From assembly GCA_016946835.1 (NCBI GenBank), contig JACVTC010000045.1, positions 1,086,501 through 1,150,500 of the forward strand: a stretch of 64,000 nucleotides of DNA, in the 5' to 3' direction. Below the pieces are notes generated by a model, which was not told the DNA's origin, did not search any database, and saw nothing but the letters and a program-made list of their open reading frames with translations. Positions within the stretch are counted from its first letter, which is position 1, and each line of letters opens with the position of its first letter. A program made the position numbers and the translations under genes. Positions 34,501-44,979 of the stretch are shown in pieces. Source of the DNA: Neocallimastix lanati (nom. inval.). Taxonomy: Eukaryota; Neocallimastigomycota; Neocallimastigomycetes; Neocallimastigales; Neocallimastigaceae.

Positions 34501-35905
34501 AGGAATCTTCATGTTAATATAGTTGATTTCATCATTTATGGTTCTAGTATTATTGTCATGTAGAAATATACTTTGGGTTGATAATCAAATGTTGAATGTG
34601 TTATTTGCATTTGAAATAATATTGGCGATTTTGTTTTTGTATTTGTCATAGATCGTGACATATGATTTGTTGTGATTGGTGTTAAATAAAATTTTATAAT
34701 TTTGTTTAATTGGGTTTCCAATTGATATTAAATTTTTATTGATTAATGGTGAGTAATAAACATCTTCAATTGTGAATTCGTATTCATTAATGTATCCTAT
34801 GAAGGTGCCAAATTTATTGATGATAATCGATTGATTATTTGCAAAAAATATTTTTTATTTGCAATATTTAATATTTGTGAGTATATCTAGTCTATTGGTG
34901 ATGTTGATTGAAGCTCCTGAATCTAAGGTCCAACAGATTAATTCTTTTAATAATAGACTTTGTTGATTTATTTTTATTATCTATTAAGTCTATAGTATTT
35001 GATTCATTTATGTTGTAATCTTAAGAAAAACACTCTGCATATATATCGTTATAGTTGTTTCTTTGTATGTTATCTATAACCTTTTTGTTTTTTATATTTG
35101 ATTTATTAAAATTGTTTTTTCTTTTAAAATTTTTATTGCTTCTTCTTCTTAATTGGTTTCTTTTTCTTTTAAAACAATTGTAAAAGAAATGCCCTCTTTT
35201 ACCATAGTAGTTGCATTTAATATTTGGTTGTTTTGTATTTTTATTGATATTTTTGATATATCGTTTTGATTTTTCTTGATTCTTTTTGTATGTACTCTCA
35301 GCTGAAAAAATTTTTTTATTATTGTTTTCTTTAATGTAGTTTGATTCTGTTAGATTGGATAACAAGATTTGTAGTATTACATTTTTTACATAATCGGTAC
35401 ATTTTTCCCAATCACTGTTGTATTGAAATACATTGATGAAGCGAAGGTTTTCCGGTAGTGCCCTATTCAAAATACCGACTTTTGTGCTGGTGCTTAGATC
35501 TTCATCTTTTTTTTCTAATTCCTTGATAGTGTTTTGTAGATCTGCCATAAATATATTTATATCTTGTTCTTCTTCGAACTTTAACTCGTTTAGCTTTTTC
35601 TTTAGTTCTAACTTTCTAGATTCCTTTGATTTATTAAATGACTTTTCTAAGAGTTTCCAAACTTGATGAGCTGTTTTTCCATTTCCCTTTATTATTTCTT
35701 GAGTTTTTTCATCTAAGGTTTTAAGTATCATACATTTTTCCGTAATATCGTTGTTAAAGTCATTTTCATTAGTATTTTTAGCATATACTAATGTATTGTC
35801 AAATTGGTCTTCCGTGTAGTCTAATATGTCCTCTTTGATATCTTTCTTTCTTAATTTCTTAATTTTTTCTTTAGTGGCGTAAAGTACTAGATCATTTATG
35901 GTCAA
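31589..35905 (-). pseudogene. Element B gag-pol remains
   Basis: Minus-strand copia coding remains. Gag and zinc knuckle lie at about 35021-35905 (KEKIKKLRKKDIKED), the integrase zinc-binding region at 34180-34512, the integrase core with RSDNGTEF at 33830-34174, and reverse transcriptase with RNase H at 31589-33061 (YVDDILLAG, FVDADYAGD, TAEAEYYSLSQ). The same protein family in better shape is carried by element C. Not functional. Confidence 0.88.
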
Positions 35906-36714
35906 TAAATAAAGGATGTCTCCTTTTCATCTCGGATAATTTTCAGTTGATAATTCAATTACTCTGTTGAAATTCTCAGAGTAATTGAAATTCACTATCT
36001 TCCTTGGTTTGTCAGTAGCTTCCACGTTGATTACTTGATTAATTCTTCTTGGTGTCATTTTATTCTTTATTAAAAATTGAAGTAATAGTAATATATCTTA
36101 TATTTAATTTTTAATATTGTTTTAAATTATTTAATATCAGAAGAGAATTTTGTGTTTTAGGATATTCTATTTTATATATATTATTTTTATTATTTTATTA
36201 ATTATATATTAAAATTATATATGTTTATATTAAAAATAAATTTTGATTATATTATACATGTCCTTTGATTCGTATATAAAAATAAAAAATATAAAACATT
36301 TAAATTCATTGGGTACTATTAATAGTGACAAATTTTGTTTTGTGTACATATATATTATTGTGAATATTGAAATTACTTTGTCTGTAACTATAAATGTATT
36401 TGATTGCTTTTATTCTATATTAATTTAATTTAAATTTTATTTATTTTTAATGAATATGTTTATTCTTATTGGTTTTCTGTTTGTATGTTTTATATTATTG
36501 TTAATATTAATATTAATTTATGTAGTTTAGTTTTATTTTATTTATATTTTAAATTTGTTCTAAATTTTTTTATTATATCTGTCAAGAATGTTTAATTAAG
36601 TATTGTTATTATTGATTAAGTTTAACTTGAACAAATAAATTATTTTTTTATTAATTATTCCTAGTTTTATTGACATAAATTACTATTATTTATTTCAATT
36701 ATTTTCAATATAGT

Positions 36715-36925
36715 TAGTTGTCAATTGTTTTTATTTAATTGTCAATTATTTACAACTTAACTAGTTGATATTTATTTTTATTTTTATTTTTATTTTTATT
36801 CAACCTAACTTGTTGACAATTATTTTTATTTTAATAACAATTAAATACAACTTAGCTAGTTTTGCATTTATTTTTTTATTTTCAATAATTCTCAACTTAG
36901 ATAAACTAGTTGACTATTATTTTAT
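36715..36925 (-). repeat. Leader palindrome array of element B
   Basis: Five near-palindromes of the CAACTTAGCTAGTTG type, at about 41-51 bp spacing, between the primer binding site and gag. They include ACAACTTAACTAGTTGAT, CAACCTAACTTGTTGAC and CAACTTAGATAAACTAGTTG. The positions match those in C. Confidence 0.8.
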
Positions 36926-37208
36926 TTTATTTTTTATTTTATTTATTTTATTTTTTATTTTATTTATATAATTATGTATATATTTTATTTTTTTTTTTTT
37001 TTTTTTTTTAAAAAAAAAATTAAAAATAACTATGGCCTATTACAATATATTCTCACCATTGTTTTGTAATATTTGTCTATTGATATTGGTTATTACGTTT
37101 TGTTACTATAATGAATATTATGAAAATAATAAAAATATATTTTTATTAGTTTGGATATTAATGATAAATTGATTTTATGTTTTATTTATTCCAATTTAGC
37201 TTTATTGA

Positions 37209-37239
37209 TAGCTCAACTGAAGAGTTGAGACTCTTAATC
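37209..37239 (-). promoter_or_regulatory. Element B primer binding site, tRNA-Lys(CUU) type
   Basis: The plus strand reads TAGCTCAACTGAAGAG followed by TTGAGACTCTTAATC, the D-arm to anticodon arm of a tRNA-Lys(CUU)-like sequence, directly inside the 5' LTR. Confidence 0.7.
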
Positions 37240-37509
37240 TGTGGAAAACAAATTTATAAATCTAAGACAAACACTGTATTAATAAAAACAATATAACAAA
37301 ATATTTTATATTATGAGTAATATTATAAAATGTTTATTATTAGATTTTATTATTAGGATATATATTTTTTTTCTAAGAGATATTTTACATTAAATTTATT
37401 TCATATTTTTATATCTTAATTAATATTATTTAATTTAATTAGAGATTAATTATTGGTTGATATAAATTAATAATATAAATAAATGTATGTAACGATTTCA
37501 TCTCTAACA
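37240..37509 (-). repeat. Element B 5' LTR
   Basis: About 270 bp ending TCTCTAACA on the plus strand, followed by the target duplication ATAAA. Confidence 0.88.
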
Positions 37510-37653
37510 ATAAATAAATTTATTTTTCTTATTTTTATTAATTTTTTTATTTAATTAATATATTTAAGAAATATTAATAAAATAATAATAATTTTTAATT
37601 AATTTAAAAAATATTGTATTTTTTAATAATCTATTTATTTAAACTGAAAATAT

Positions 37654-38691
37654 TTAAAAAACAAATTTCTTTTTTGGTGGTAATTTAATTAAATCTCCAA
37701 ATATTTTATCTTGTTGAATTGGATTCCAATTACATGTTCCGCTTGCTGAACTAAAAGTCATTTCACCAAATTTAATAGTACCATCATTAAGAATGTAAAA
37801 ATCTACTCTAACATGTGGAAAGCCTTCAGCTAATTTTTCAGCTAATTCAATTAATAAATTTAAATTTTTTGGTTTAGGAACTATGTCTTTATTTAATAGA
37901 AATGAATAAATATAATCTAATTTATTCCAATTTAAGTCATAAAAAGATATTTTTAAATTTGTTTTTCTATCATTAATAACAAGTATACTTTCCGCTTTAC
38001 CGTTAAAACAAAAAACTTTATAATCATAAACATCTCCATTAATATTTTCAATATATTTTTCTGCTATTATTTTTGGTTTAATATTCAAATACTGAAATTC
38101 AAATCCGTATTTAAAAGCGAAATTAATTTTCAGCCATTCATTCATTTTTTTTCTAGCTTCTTCAATATTTAATTCTGATTTATTTTTAACGATTATATTA
38201 AATTGACAACCATGATTTGCTTTTAGTACAAATTGATTAGGTAATAAATCAAAATTTATTTCATCAAATGAATCCCAAACCCCTAATAATGGTATTAGGT
38301 ATTTTTCACCAATTTTTTCTTTCACCCAATTTCTTACTAAATATTTATCTGTTAATTGCGTTTTTAAAGAACTATTATCATATAATTTCATCCATTGTAT
38401 TTTTTCATTGTACGTCTTTGGATTCTCGATGTCAAAATTATTATTTTTCATTTTTATTTTATACCATTTAATTAAATCTTTCTTACATACTTTAAATATA
38501 TGATTTTTACATTTTTCATTGCATATTAATTTATAATTATAATCATTATTATTATAATATTCCTTAGTACTATTATTTTTTTGTGAATTATACCGTTTAA
38601 TTAATTTTTCACATTTGGAAATCGTACTTTCAGTGGAACAAATTAATTTTACAATAATTAAAATAAAAATAAAAACACTTTTATTTCTCAT
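37654..38691 (-). CDS. TupA-type ATP-grasp glycan enzyme with signal peptide
   Basis: 345 residues from the ATG at 38691. An ATG 14 codons upstream is possible, but 38691 puts the signal peptide MRNKSVFIFILIIVKLICS first. After a Cys/Asn-rich linker comes the TupA-like ATP-grasp domain: NPKTYNEKIQWMKLYD, TDKYLVRNWVKEKIG, IPLLGVWDSFDEINFDLLPNQFVLKANHG, WLKINFAFKYG, IIAEKYIEN, DYKVFCFNGK, FPHVRVDFYILNDG, IKFGEMTFSSASG. The family name comes from teichuronopeptide synthesis in bacteria. Members occur in many bacterial capsule and exopolysaccharide loci and are thought to ligate groups to glycans using ATP. The signal peptide is unlike the cytosolic bacterial relatives and would place it in the secretory lumen, where ATP must be imported. 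Bacterial descent is inferred. Confidence 0.88.
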   Translation of the reverse strand: MRNKSVFIFILIIVKLICSTESTISKCEKLIKRYNSQKNNSTKEYYNNNDYNYKLICNEKCKNHIFKVCKKDLIKWYKIKMKNNNFDIENPKTYNEKIQWMKLYDNSSLKTQLTDKYLVRNWVKEKIGEKYLIPLLGVWDSFDEINFDLLPNQFVLKANHGCQFNIIVKNKSELNIEEARKKMNEWLKINFAFKYGFEFQYLNIKPKIIAEKYIENINGDVYDYKVFCFNGKAESILVINDRKTNLKISFYDLNWNKLDYIYSFLLNKDIVPKPKNLNLLIELAEKLAEGFPHVRVDFYILNDGTIKFGEMTFSSASGTCNWNPIQQDKIFGDLIKLPPKKKFVF

Positions 38692-39683
38692 ATTATTAAA
38701 ATATATAAAATAATAGAAATATATTTGAAACAAATTTTTAAATTATATTATTTTTAAAAAATATTTATTCCTTTCTATTTAAAAACTTATTTTAAAATTT
38801 CAAAATTAGTAACTTAAAATTATATTAAATATATTTATTGTATTATTACTATTATTGGTAAAAATAAATTTATTTCGGTTTTAATTTCACTTTATGGAAA
38901 TTTTAAAATTATTTATATTTTTCTATTTTTAAATTTTTTTTAAATATAAATTCAAATTAAATTAATTCGTTTAATATTTTTTCTCTATTTTTATTAATTT
39001 ACAAATAATTTGAAATTTATTAATTTTATTAACCTATTATAAAATGATTATATAAAACAAAAGATATTTTATTGTGTTCTTAAAATTGAATGTGTTTTAA
39101 TCTTATTTTTTAAACATATTAACTAATAAATAATATTTAATCATAAATATTCAAATAAAAATTGTTAAAATAAATAAAAATAAAAAAAAATTAAATGGAA
39201 ATAATAATTAATTTAATAATTTATATTTATTTTTAATATTATAGTATAAAAATTCAATAAAATAACTCATTTAAATTAATATTTTTAATAATTAATATAT
39301 GTATTATATGAAAATAATATAAATTATTATTATGCTTTAATTTTTATTAGTTAAAGAATATTAATATAATCTGTTTATAAAAGACCACGATAAAAATAAA
39401 AATAATATAAGTTTCAATTGTAATTTTTTATTTTGCCTTTTTTTTTGTTAAATAAATAATTAAAAAATATTATAAAATAACCATATATAAAATAATAGAT
39501 TAAGAGTCATACTTTTAAATTTACTAAATGTTTTATCTAATTATAAAAATTAATTACAAAATTTAATATATAATATTTAATTTATTTAAATTTAAAATTT
39601 TAAATAAATAAATTAAATGTATTTCCATGAAATTAATAAAAAAATTAATACATAAATATAATTAGTTTTTTATTAATTCAATT
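38692..39683. other. A+T-rich spacer between divergent minus-strand genes
   Basis: About 1 kb upstream of the ATP-grasp gene and downstream of PEX11. It should contain the ATP-grasp promoter and the PEX11 3' end, but no distinct motif stands out. Confidence 0.5.
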
Positions 39684-40540
39684 TTAGCCATTAACTTTTA
39701 TCCATTGAAAATGGATTCCTAAAATTGAACTAATTATACCAAATAATGCAAGATAAATTGAATCAATTCTATAAATACCTAGGGATGAAATTGGTTGGAA
39801 GAAGTCACACAAATATTGTATTAATATTAAATAATGTTTTTTCTGTTTATCCAGAAGATCATCTTGTTGACCGATCTTTTTCTTTTCGTATTTATTTTCT
39901 TTTTCATTACTATATTGAATATTTTTAATGATATCAATTTTTTCTATTGTTTTTTCCAATTTATAAATTTCATTCAAGATACCAGAAGTGATACCAATTA
40001 ACCAAAATATTTGTGCATTCAAGGAAAGAAGATTAATATTATCATAATTCATAATACCGGATTTATGAATCCATATCATCATATCGAAAGTAAGGTAAAT
40101 TGAATAACTTAAATTGCGCAAAAGTATGCAATATTTTGAAAAATCATCTTTTAGAGTTAACGTCTTATAAAAAATATTAAGATGTTCTAATGGTCTTCCA
40201 ATACGAAAAACTTCACATTATAATTTATATTTTTAAAATTATGTTTTAACAATAAAATTAATTTAATTTAAATTTAAAATTTAATTTATTTTATTATTTT
40301 ACATTTGCGTGATAATTGTATATTCTTAATAATATTTCTAAACCATGCATTGATCTCTTCCTTATTATAATATTTTACACACAAAGCAAGAATAAACTTA
40401 AATGTATATTGTAATGTTCTGTATATAATTTTTTATTAAAATTTTCTTAATTTAGGAGGTATAAATAGAATACTAATTAATATATATATTTACCTATTAA
40501 TTTTATCTCGACCGACAGTAGTATTTATGTATTTAAAAAA
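39684..40540 (-). CDS. PEX11: PEX11 peroxisomal membrane-elongation protein (three visible exons)
   Basis: Exons on the minus strand are 40540-40494, 40418-40303 and 40210-39684, with GT...AG introns between. The visible protein runs FFKYINTTVGRDKINR, TLQYTFKFILALC, SRK then FFRIGRPLEHLNIFYKTL, RNLSYSIYLTFDMMIWIHKSG, IFWLIGITSGILNEIYKLEK, a charged stretch, and a C-terminal pair of hydrophobic helices (DSIYLALFGIISSILGIHFQW). This is the Pex11 family layout: the GRDK..RTLQY N-terminus and the (L/F)GKPLEHL-type motif. Pex11 bends and elongates peroxisome membranes before fission. The start codon lies in a further upstream exon not placed here; a 3' splice site (AATAG) precedes 40540. It looks intact and of ordinary eukaryotic descent, unlike the glycan genes around it. 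Confidence 0.85.
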
Positions 40541-41595
40541 CTATTTATAATAAATAATTATTAATGAAAATTTTTTAAATAAAAAGTTATTAAAATAAAA
40601 TGGAAAAAAATTTAATAATAATAATTTCTTTAATTTAATGAAAAAAATCGAAATATTTCTCTGATATAAAAAATTTTATTTCAATAATTTAATTTTATTA
40701 AATTTTTAAAAGTAGTAAAATCATTCCTATATTACATATAATATAAAAATTAAAATTTATTTTATTTTTAATTTTAAACTCTTATTAATTATTTTCTTAA
40801 ATTAATACTAACTTTATTAATTGATGAAGGTTTATTTGACATAATTCAAAATTTAATAATAAAAATAAATTACAAAAAAAAAAAAAAAAAAAAAAAATTA
40901 ATCATTTATGAATTTAACAATTAAATAGACTGAATTTTATATTCATTCAAAAAATATATTATTATTTATTTTATTATATTAATAAATATGTTGAATAATA
41001 AATATGAAATACTTTAAATACTCATTTATAATTAATTAAATTATTTAAAATATTTTTAAATTTTAATTTTTAAAACTTTAAACTCATATCGTAACACAAT
41101 TATAAGAGAAAAAGAAAATAATCTTATTTTTAAATTACAAAAAAAGGAAAATAGAATTCATTAATTTAAATACTCCGATTCTTATATTAAAAACAAAAAT
41201 AAAATAGTATATATATGAAGAATATTTTATAATTTGTTATTTTTATAAATATTCAACTTAAATTTTCTTTTTAAATTGTTTATACTAATATATTAATATT
41301 TTTAATTTTTTTTTCAGTATTTAATAATTATTTATTAATTAGTTTGAATAAACTTAAAAAAATTGATAAAAATTTGACTAAATTAAAAAAACTTAGTTTA
41401 AAATATCATTATTCAAAATTTTTAATTTATGAAAATGTAATAATATAAAATAAAGTATTAAATCACTTAAACTTTGAAATATTAAACGACATTTTTAATT
41501 ATTAAAATTAAACTATTAGAATATAAATTTCTAAATTTATTTTTATTTTTTATATAATATTTATATTTTTAAAATATTATTATTTGTAAAGAATA
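40541..41595. other. Spacer between divergent PEX11 and HAD genes
   Basis: It should hold the first PEX11 exon and both promoters. A 32-bp poly-A run lies at about 40867-40897. No ATG exon for PEX11 could be chosen with confidence; one candidate ATG (minus strand, about 40725) opens a very short frame only. Confidence 0.45.
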
Positions 41596-43482
41596 ATGTA
41601 TATTTATATTTTGTTCAACTTGTTTCTGTTATTACTAACAATCAGTAAAGCGTCTAATGAAATATGTAATAAATTAGTATTAGATAGTGAAATAAAAAAT
41701 AATGAATTAAATTATTTTCAAGAAAATAATCATATCACTAATAACCAAGATTTAGAAAAACTTAATTATAATAATTTAACTATAAACTCAACAGTAGATT
41801 ATAAATATAAAAAAAATGATATATTATATAATAATTTGAAAAATGTAATAGACCAATATTCTATTATTTCATTTGATATATTTGATACCTTACTGATTCG
41901 CCCTTACGTTGAACCAAAAGATTTATTTGTACACTTAGAAAATCTAAATAATGCTACTGGATTTGCAAAATCACGAATAGAAGCTGAAAGAAATGCAAGA
42001 AAAAAAACCTTATATGGAAAAGAAGAAATTACTTTTGACGAAATTTATCAACAAATAGAACCAAAATATAAATGGTTGAAGGAGAGAGAATTGGAGCTTG
42101 AATATAAAAGTTTGAAAGCTCGATCTTTCTTAAAGGATGTATATAACTATGCTATTCTTAAAAATAAAAGTGTTATAATAATTTCGGATATGTATTTATC
42201 CAAAAAGTTTTTAGAAAAAGTTTTGAAAAAATGTGGTTATGAAAATTACGAACATTTATTTATTTCATCAGAGTATGGAAAAACTAAAGATTCTGGATTA
42301 TTATTTAATGTAATTTTAAAAGAACTTAATATTTCTCCAAAGGATATCCTACACATAGGTGATAATTTAAGATCTGATATTAGTAAATCAAGAGAAATAG
42401 GTATTAATTCGTTTCATATCCCAAAAGTAGTGGAATTTTTATTTGAGACAGATACTAGAATAAAGAAATTTTATATGAATCATAATAATAATCTTGGAGC
42501 TTCAATCCTTTTAGGATTGTTAGCTTCCCATAATGAAAATGCGTATAAAAATTATTGGTATGAATTTGGTTATAAATATGCTGGTCCTGTAATTTTTGGT
42601 TACATGCAATGGCTCAATGAAAAAATTAGAAAGGACGAAATCAAAAAAGTAATATTTGTTGCTCGAGATGGATACACTTTAGAAAAAGTTTTCAATCTAA
42701 TAAAAATATCTAATTCAAAAACTTATTATATCTATTTCCCAAGAAAAATTGCTAGAAAATGTTTATATGGTCAACCTAAAGAAGTTAAAAATTCAATAAA
42801 GGAATATTTGCTTTATTTAAATCAATTCGAATTAAATGACAATAAATTAGGAATAGTTGATTCTAGAACATTATACTATTCCTCTCAAAGAGGTTTAATT
42901 GCTTTATTTCCTGAAAAAAAAATCAAAGGTTATTATTGGTATGTTGGAGATGAGAAATATGAAAATTTGAACTTTGAATCTTATCAAAAAGAGCATAAAC
43001 AAAGAATTGGTCATATTATTGAACTATTTATGACTGCACCCACACCTCCAATTGACACCATAAAAGATGGAATACCCGTATTTAAAGAAGCAAATAATGC
43101 TGAGATTGCTCGAATAAAATTATATCCTGAATTGTCTAATGGTGCCATAGATTTTACTAAGGATTATTTAAAAAGTTTTAATACTTTAAAAAGTTTTTTC
43201 ACAAGTGATATGTTAACTGAATGGGTAAATACATTCCTATATAGCCCTACTGAAATTGATAAAAATATGTTTTTCACTATTGAGCAAGCTCTCGATGATA
43301 ATCACAATAACTATTTTAAATTATTTAATCATTGGTATTACAAAAATGATGAAATTAAAAATAGTAATATGGATAAATTTCGAACTAGAAGAATGATTAA
43401 AAAAAATAAAAAAGAATTAAGAATTAAGAAAAAAAAGGAAAATAAAGAAAAAAAAAGAAGATTATATGAAGTCAAAAAATAA
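41596..43482 (+). CDS. Secreted-type HAD-superfamily protein of polysaccharide loci (COG5610-like)
   Basis: 628 residues, single exon. Signal peptide 1-20 (MYIYILFNLFLLLLTISKAS). Residues 88-275 form a HAD-type domain: motif I SFDIFDTLL (D94, D97, T98), motif II IISDMYLS (S197, D198), motif III lysine in EYGKTKDSG (K229) and motif IV HIGDNLRSD (G255, D256). A C-terminal half of about 300 residues with IFVARDGYTLEKVF and YYWYVGDEKY is typical of large HAD proteins in bacterial capsule and lipooligosaccharide clusters, often next to GT2 genes. The catalytic set is complete, so phosphatase or phosphotransferase activity is plausible; the substrate is unknown. Sequons lie in the linker (NLT, NST). 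The tail after about 595 is almost all K, R and E. Bacterial descent is inferred. Confidence 0.85.
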   Translation: MYIYILFNLFLLLLTISKASNEICNKLVLDSEIKNNELNYFQENNHITNNQDLEKLNYNNLTINSTVDYKYKKNDILYNNLKNVIDQYSIISFDIFDTLLIRPYVEPKDLFVHLENLNNATGFAKSRIEAERNARKKTLYGKEEITFDEIYQQIEPKYKWLKERELELEYKSLKARSFLKDVYNYAILKNKSVIIISDMYLSKKFLEKVLKKCGYENYEHLFISSEYGKTKDSGLLFNVILKELNISPKDILHIGDNLRSDISKSREIGINSFHIPKVVEFLFETDTRIKKFYMNHNNNLGASILLGLLASHNENAYKNYWYEFGYKYAGPVIFGYMQWLNEKIRKDEIKKVIFVARDGYTLEKVFNLIKISNSKTYYIYFPRKIARKCLYGQPKEVKNSIKEYLLYLNQFELNDNKLGIVDSRTLYYSSQRGLIALFPEKKIKGYYWYVGDEKYENLNFESYQKEHKQRIGHIIELFMTAPTPPIDTIKDGIPVFKEANNAEIARIKLYPELSNGAIDFTKDYLKSFNTLKSFFTSDMLTEWVNTFLYSPTEIDKNMFFTIEQALDDNHNNYFKLFNHWYYKNDEIKNSNMDKFRTRRMIKKNKKELRIKKKKENKEKKRRLYEVKK

Positions 43483-43829
43483 GAACTATCATTTAAACAT
43501 TCCCAATTTGTAGATTATTTTTACATTAAAAAAATTATTTCAAAATATTATTTAATTATTTTAAAAATTTTAAAATTCAATTATTCCATTTAATAACTAT
43601 TTCATTATTATACTTTTAATTTTAGTTTTTTAAATATTTAATTTAAAATATAATAACAATTATTAATTATTTTGTAATTCTTAAATACTGACAAAAAATA
43701 TTTCTGATTTATAATAATTATATTTAACTATTATTAAAAATTATACAAAAAAAATTTTTTAAATATTGTACAATTTATTAATAACAATGATTTTTCAAAT
43801 AAATTGTAATTTAATATATAAATTGTTTG
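43483..43829. other. A+T-rich spacer after the HAD gene
   Basis: Nothing distinct besides T-rich runs that could serve in 3' end formation. Confidence 0.5.
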
Positions 43830-44041
43830 AGGTAATTCTTTTTTTATTTTAAAAAATAAAAAAAATAGTAAAGGTATATTATGAAATATATTTCAAAATC
43901 AGAATCAACATTTATTTATAATTATTTATTTAAAAATTATTAATAAACATTTTAATAATATTACTCATATCATAAAATACTTCGATATATTGTTTTTCTT
44001 AATGTAGTGTTTGTATTAAGTTTATAAATTTGTTTTTCACA
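43830..44041 (+). mobile_element. Solo LTR relic of the B/C copia family
   Basis: Plus-strand, degraded LTR of the B/C family. It retains AAAAATTATTAATAAACATTTTAATAATATTACTCAT and ends TTATAAATTTGTTTTTCACA at 44041. No primer binding site or internal DNA adjoins it, so it is an old solo LTR or fragment. Confidence 0.65.
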
Positions 44042-44514
44042 TATTTATTTTAAAGTTTATATTAAAAATATATTATTCTTCTATATATTATAATATAATG
44101 AAATAATTGTAATTATTTTAATTATAATTAAATATATATATAGTTGTTATTATTTATTATATTCATATTTATTATATAATTATATTCTATTCTTATACAT
44201 TTAACTTTATTATTCTTATTTTCATTTAAGAATTATATGGTTATATTTATTATTTCTAATATATATTTATTATATATTATATTATACTTCTTTATATTAT
44301 ATTTTAAATGTATATTTATTATTATTAATATTTGTAAAATTATTATAAAGATTTCTAATAACTACTCTTCTTAATTGTGATTTGGAGAAGACCTTGATTA
44401 ATTGGGTTCATAATTTAAAACATATTAATAAATGTTAATTAAATATAATGATACTATTAAAAAATTAGTAGCACATAAGAAATCAAAAAGTATTATAATA
44501 TATAAAAATGTGAA
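44042..44514. other. A+T-rich spacer, no gene seen
   Basis: Runs of ATATTTATTATAT-type sequence. A short less-biased patch at 44370-44420 (CTTAATTGTGATTTGGAGAAGACC) is not recognised. Confidence 0.5.
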
Positions 44515-44709
44515 AAAGTAAGAATTTCTTTTTTATTATGTAAGAATAAAGAATAGAATATTTCTAAAATATTATACATTTTTATTGTATTTATAGTTAA
44601 TGTTCTATGAGGCTTGTTATTATTATTTACATATTTTACACAGATATATTAAACTGTATAACTATACTCCTTAAATTAATATATTTATAAATCTTTATAT
44701 TTTTATTTC
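44515..44709 (-). mobile_element. Family A LTR relic (minus strand), bordered by element D
   Basis: Minus-strand family A LTR. It keeps TTTTTATTGTATTTATAGTTAATGTT, TTATTTACATATTTTACACAG and CTTTATATTTTTATTTCT up to 44709. Element D begins at exactly this point, so D probably inserted at or beside the end of this LTR. Confidence 0.6.
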
Positions 44710-44945
44710 TGTTAGAATATAAAAAAATAAATACTTAATAATGACTTTAATATAATTTACCCAGTCAGAATATTATTATATTTAAATAAAATTATAAAAG
44801 AAATAAAATGTAACCTTGTCAAACATACACACTTTTGTAATCATAAAAAATAAAGATAAATAAAATTAAATATTAAGTATTATATATAAAATGCTACTCT
44901 AAAAATATATCTAATTTTCTCAATATTTGTTTTAGGTGTTTAATA
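44710..44945 (+). repeat. Element D 5' LTR
   Basis: Starts TGTTAGAATATAAA and runs to the primer binding site at 44946. Its sequence differs from the A, B/C and E LTRs, so D is a separate family. The end carries TTTAATA rather than a clear CA. Confidence 0.6.
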
Positions 44946-44979
44946 GATTAAGAGTCTCATTCTACAACTGAGCTTAACC
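44946..44979 (+). promoter_or_regulatory. Element D primer binding site, tRNA-Lys(CUU) 5' half
   Basis: The complement reads GGTTAAGCTCAGTTGTAGAA followed by TGAGACTCTTAATC. This is a very good likeness of a tRNA D-arm (GCTCAGTTGGTAGAGC) running into the CUU anticodon arm, with about 30 bases alignable. It is the clearest case in the window for a half-tRNA primer. Confidence 0.75.

Larger units (their letters stand above)
31262..37509 (-). mobile_element. Ty1/copia LTR retrotransposon, element B, broken
   Basis: 6.25 kb on the minus strand, with LTRs at 31262-31532 and 37240-37509 and a perfect 5-bp target duplication, ATAAA, on both sides. It has the same family layout as element C: primer binding site (37209-37239), leader with palindromes (about 36710-36920), gag, zinc knuckle, protease, integrase, RT, RNase H, a hairpin and a GTGGGGGAA polypurine tract. 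The LTRs differ at roughly 8% of positions, so it is clearly older than C and E. The coding region is interrupted many times (at least six breaks). Confidence 0.93.

Noticed and set aside
39488-39510. AATAGATTAAGAGTCAT, resembling a copia primer binding site
   Set aside because: Only 13 bases match, and no LTR-like end precedes it nor leader follows it. Chance is likely in this composition.
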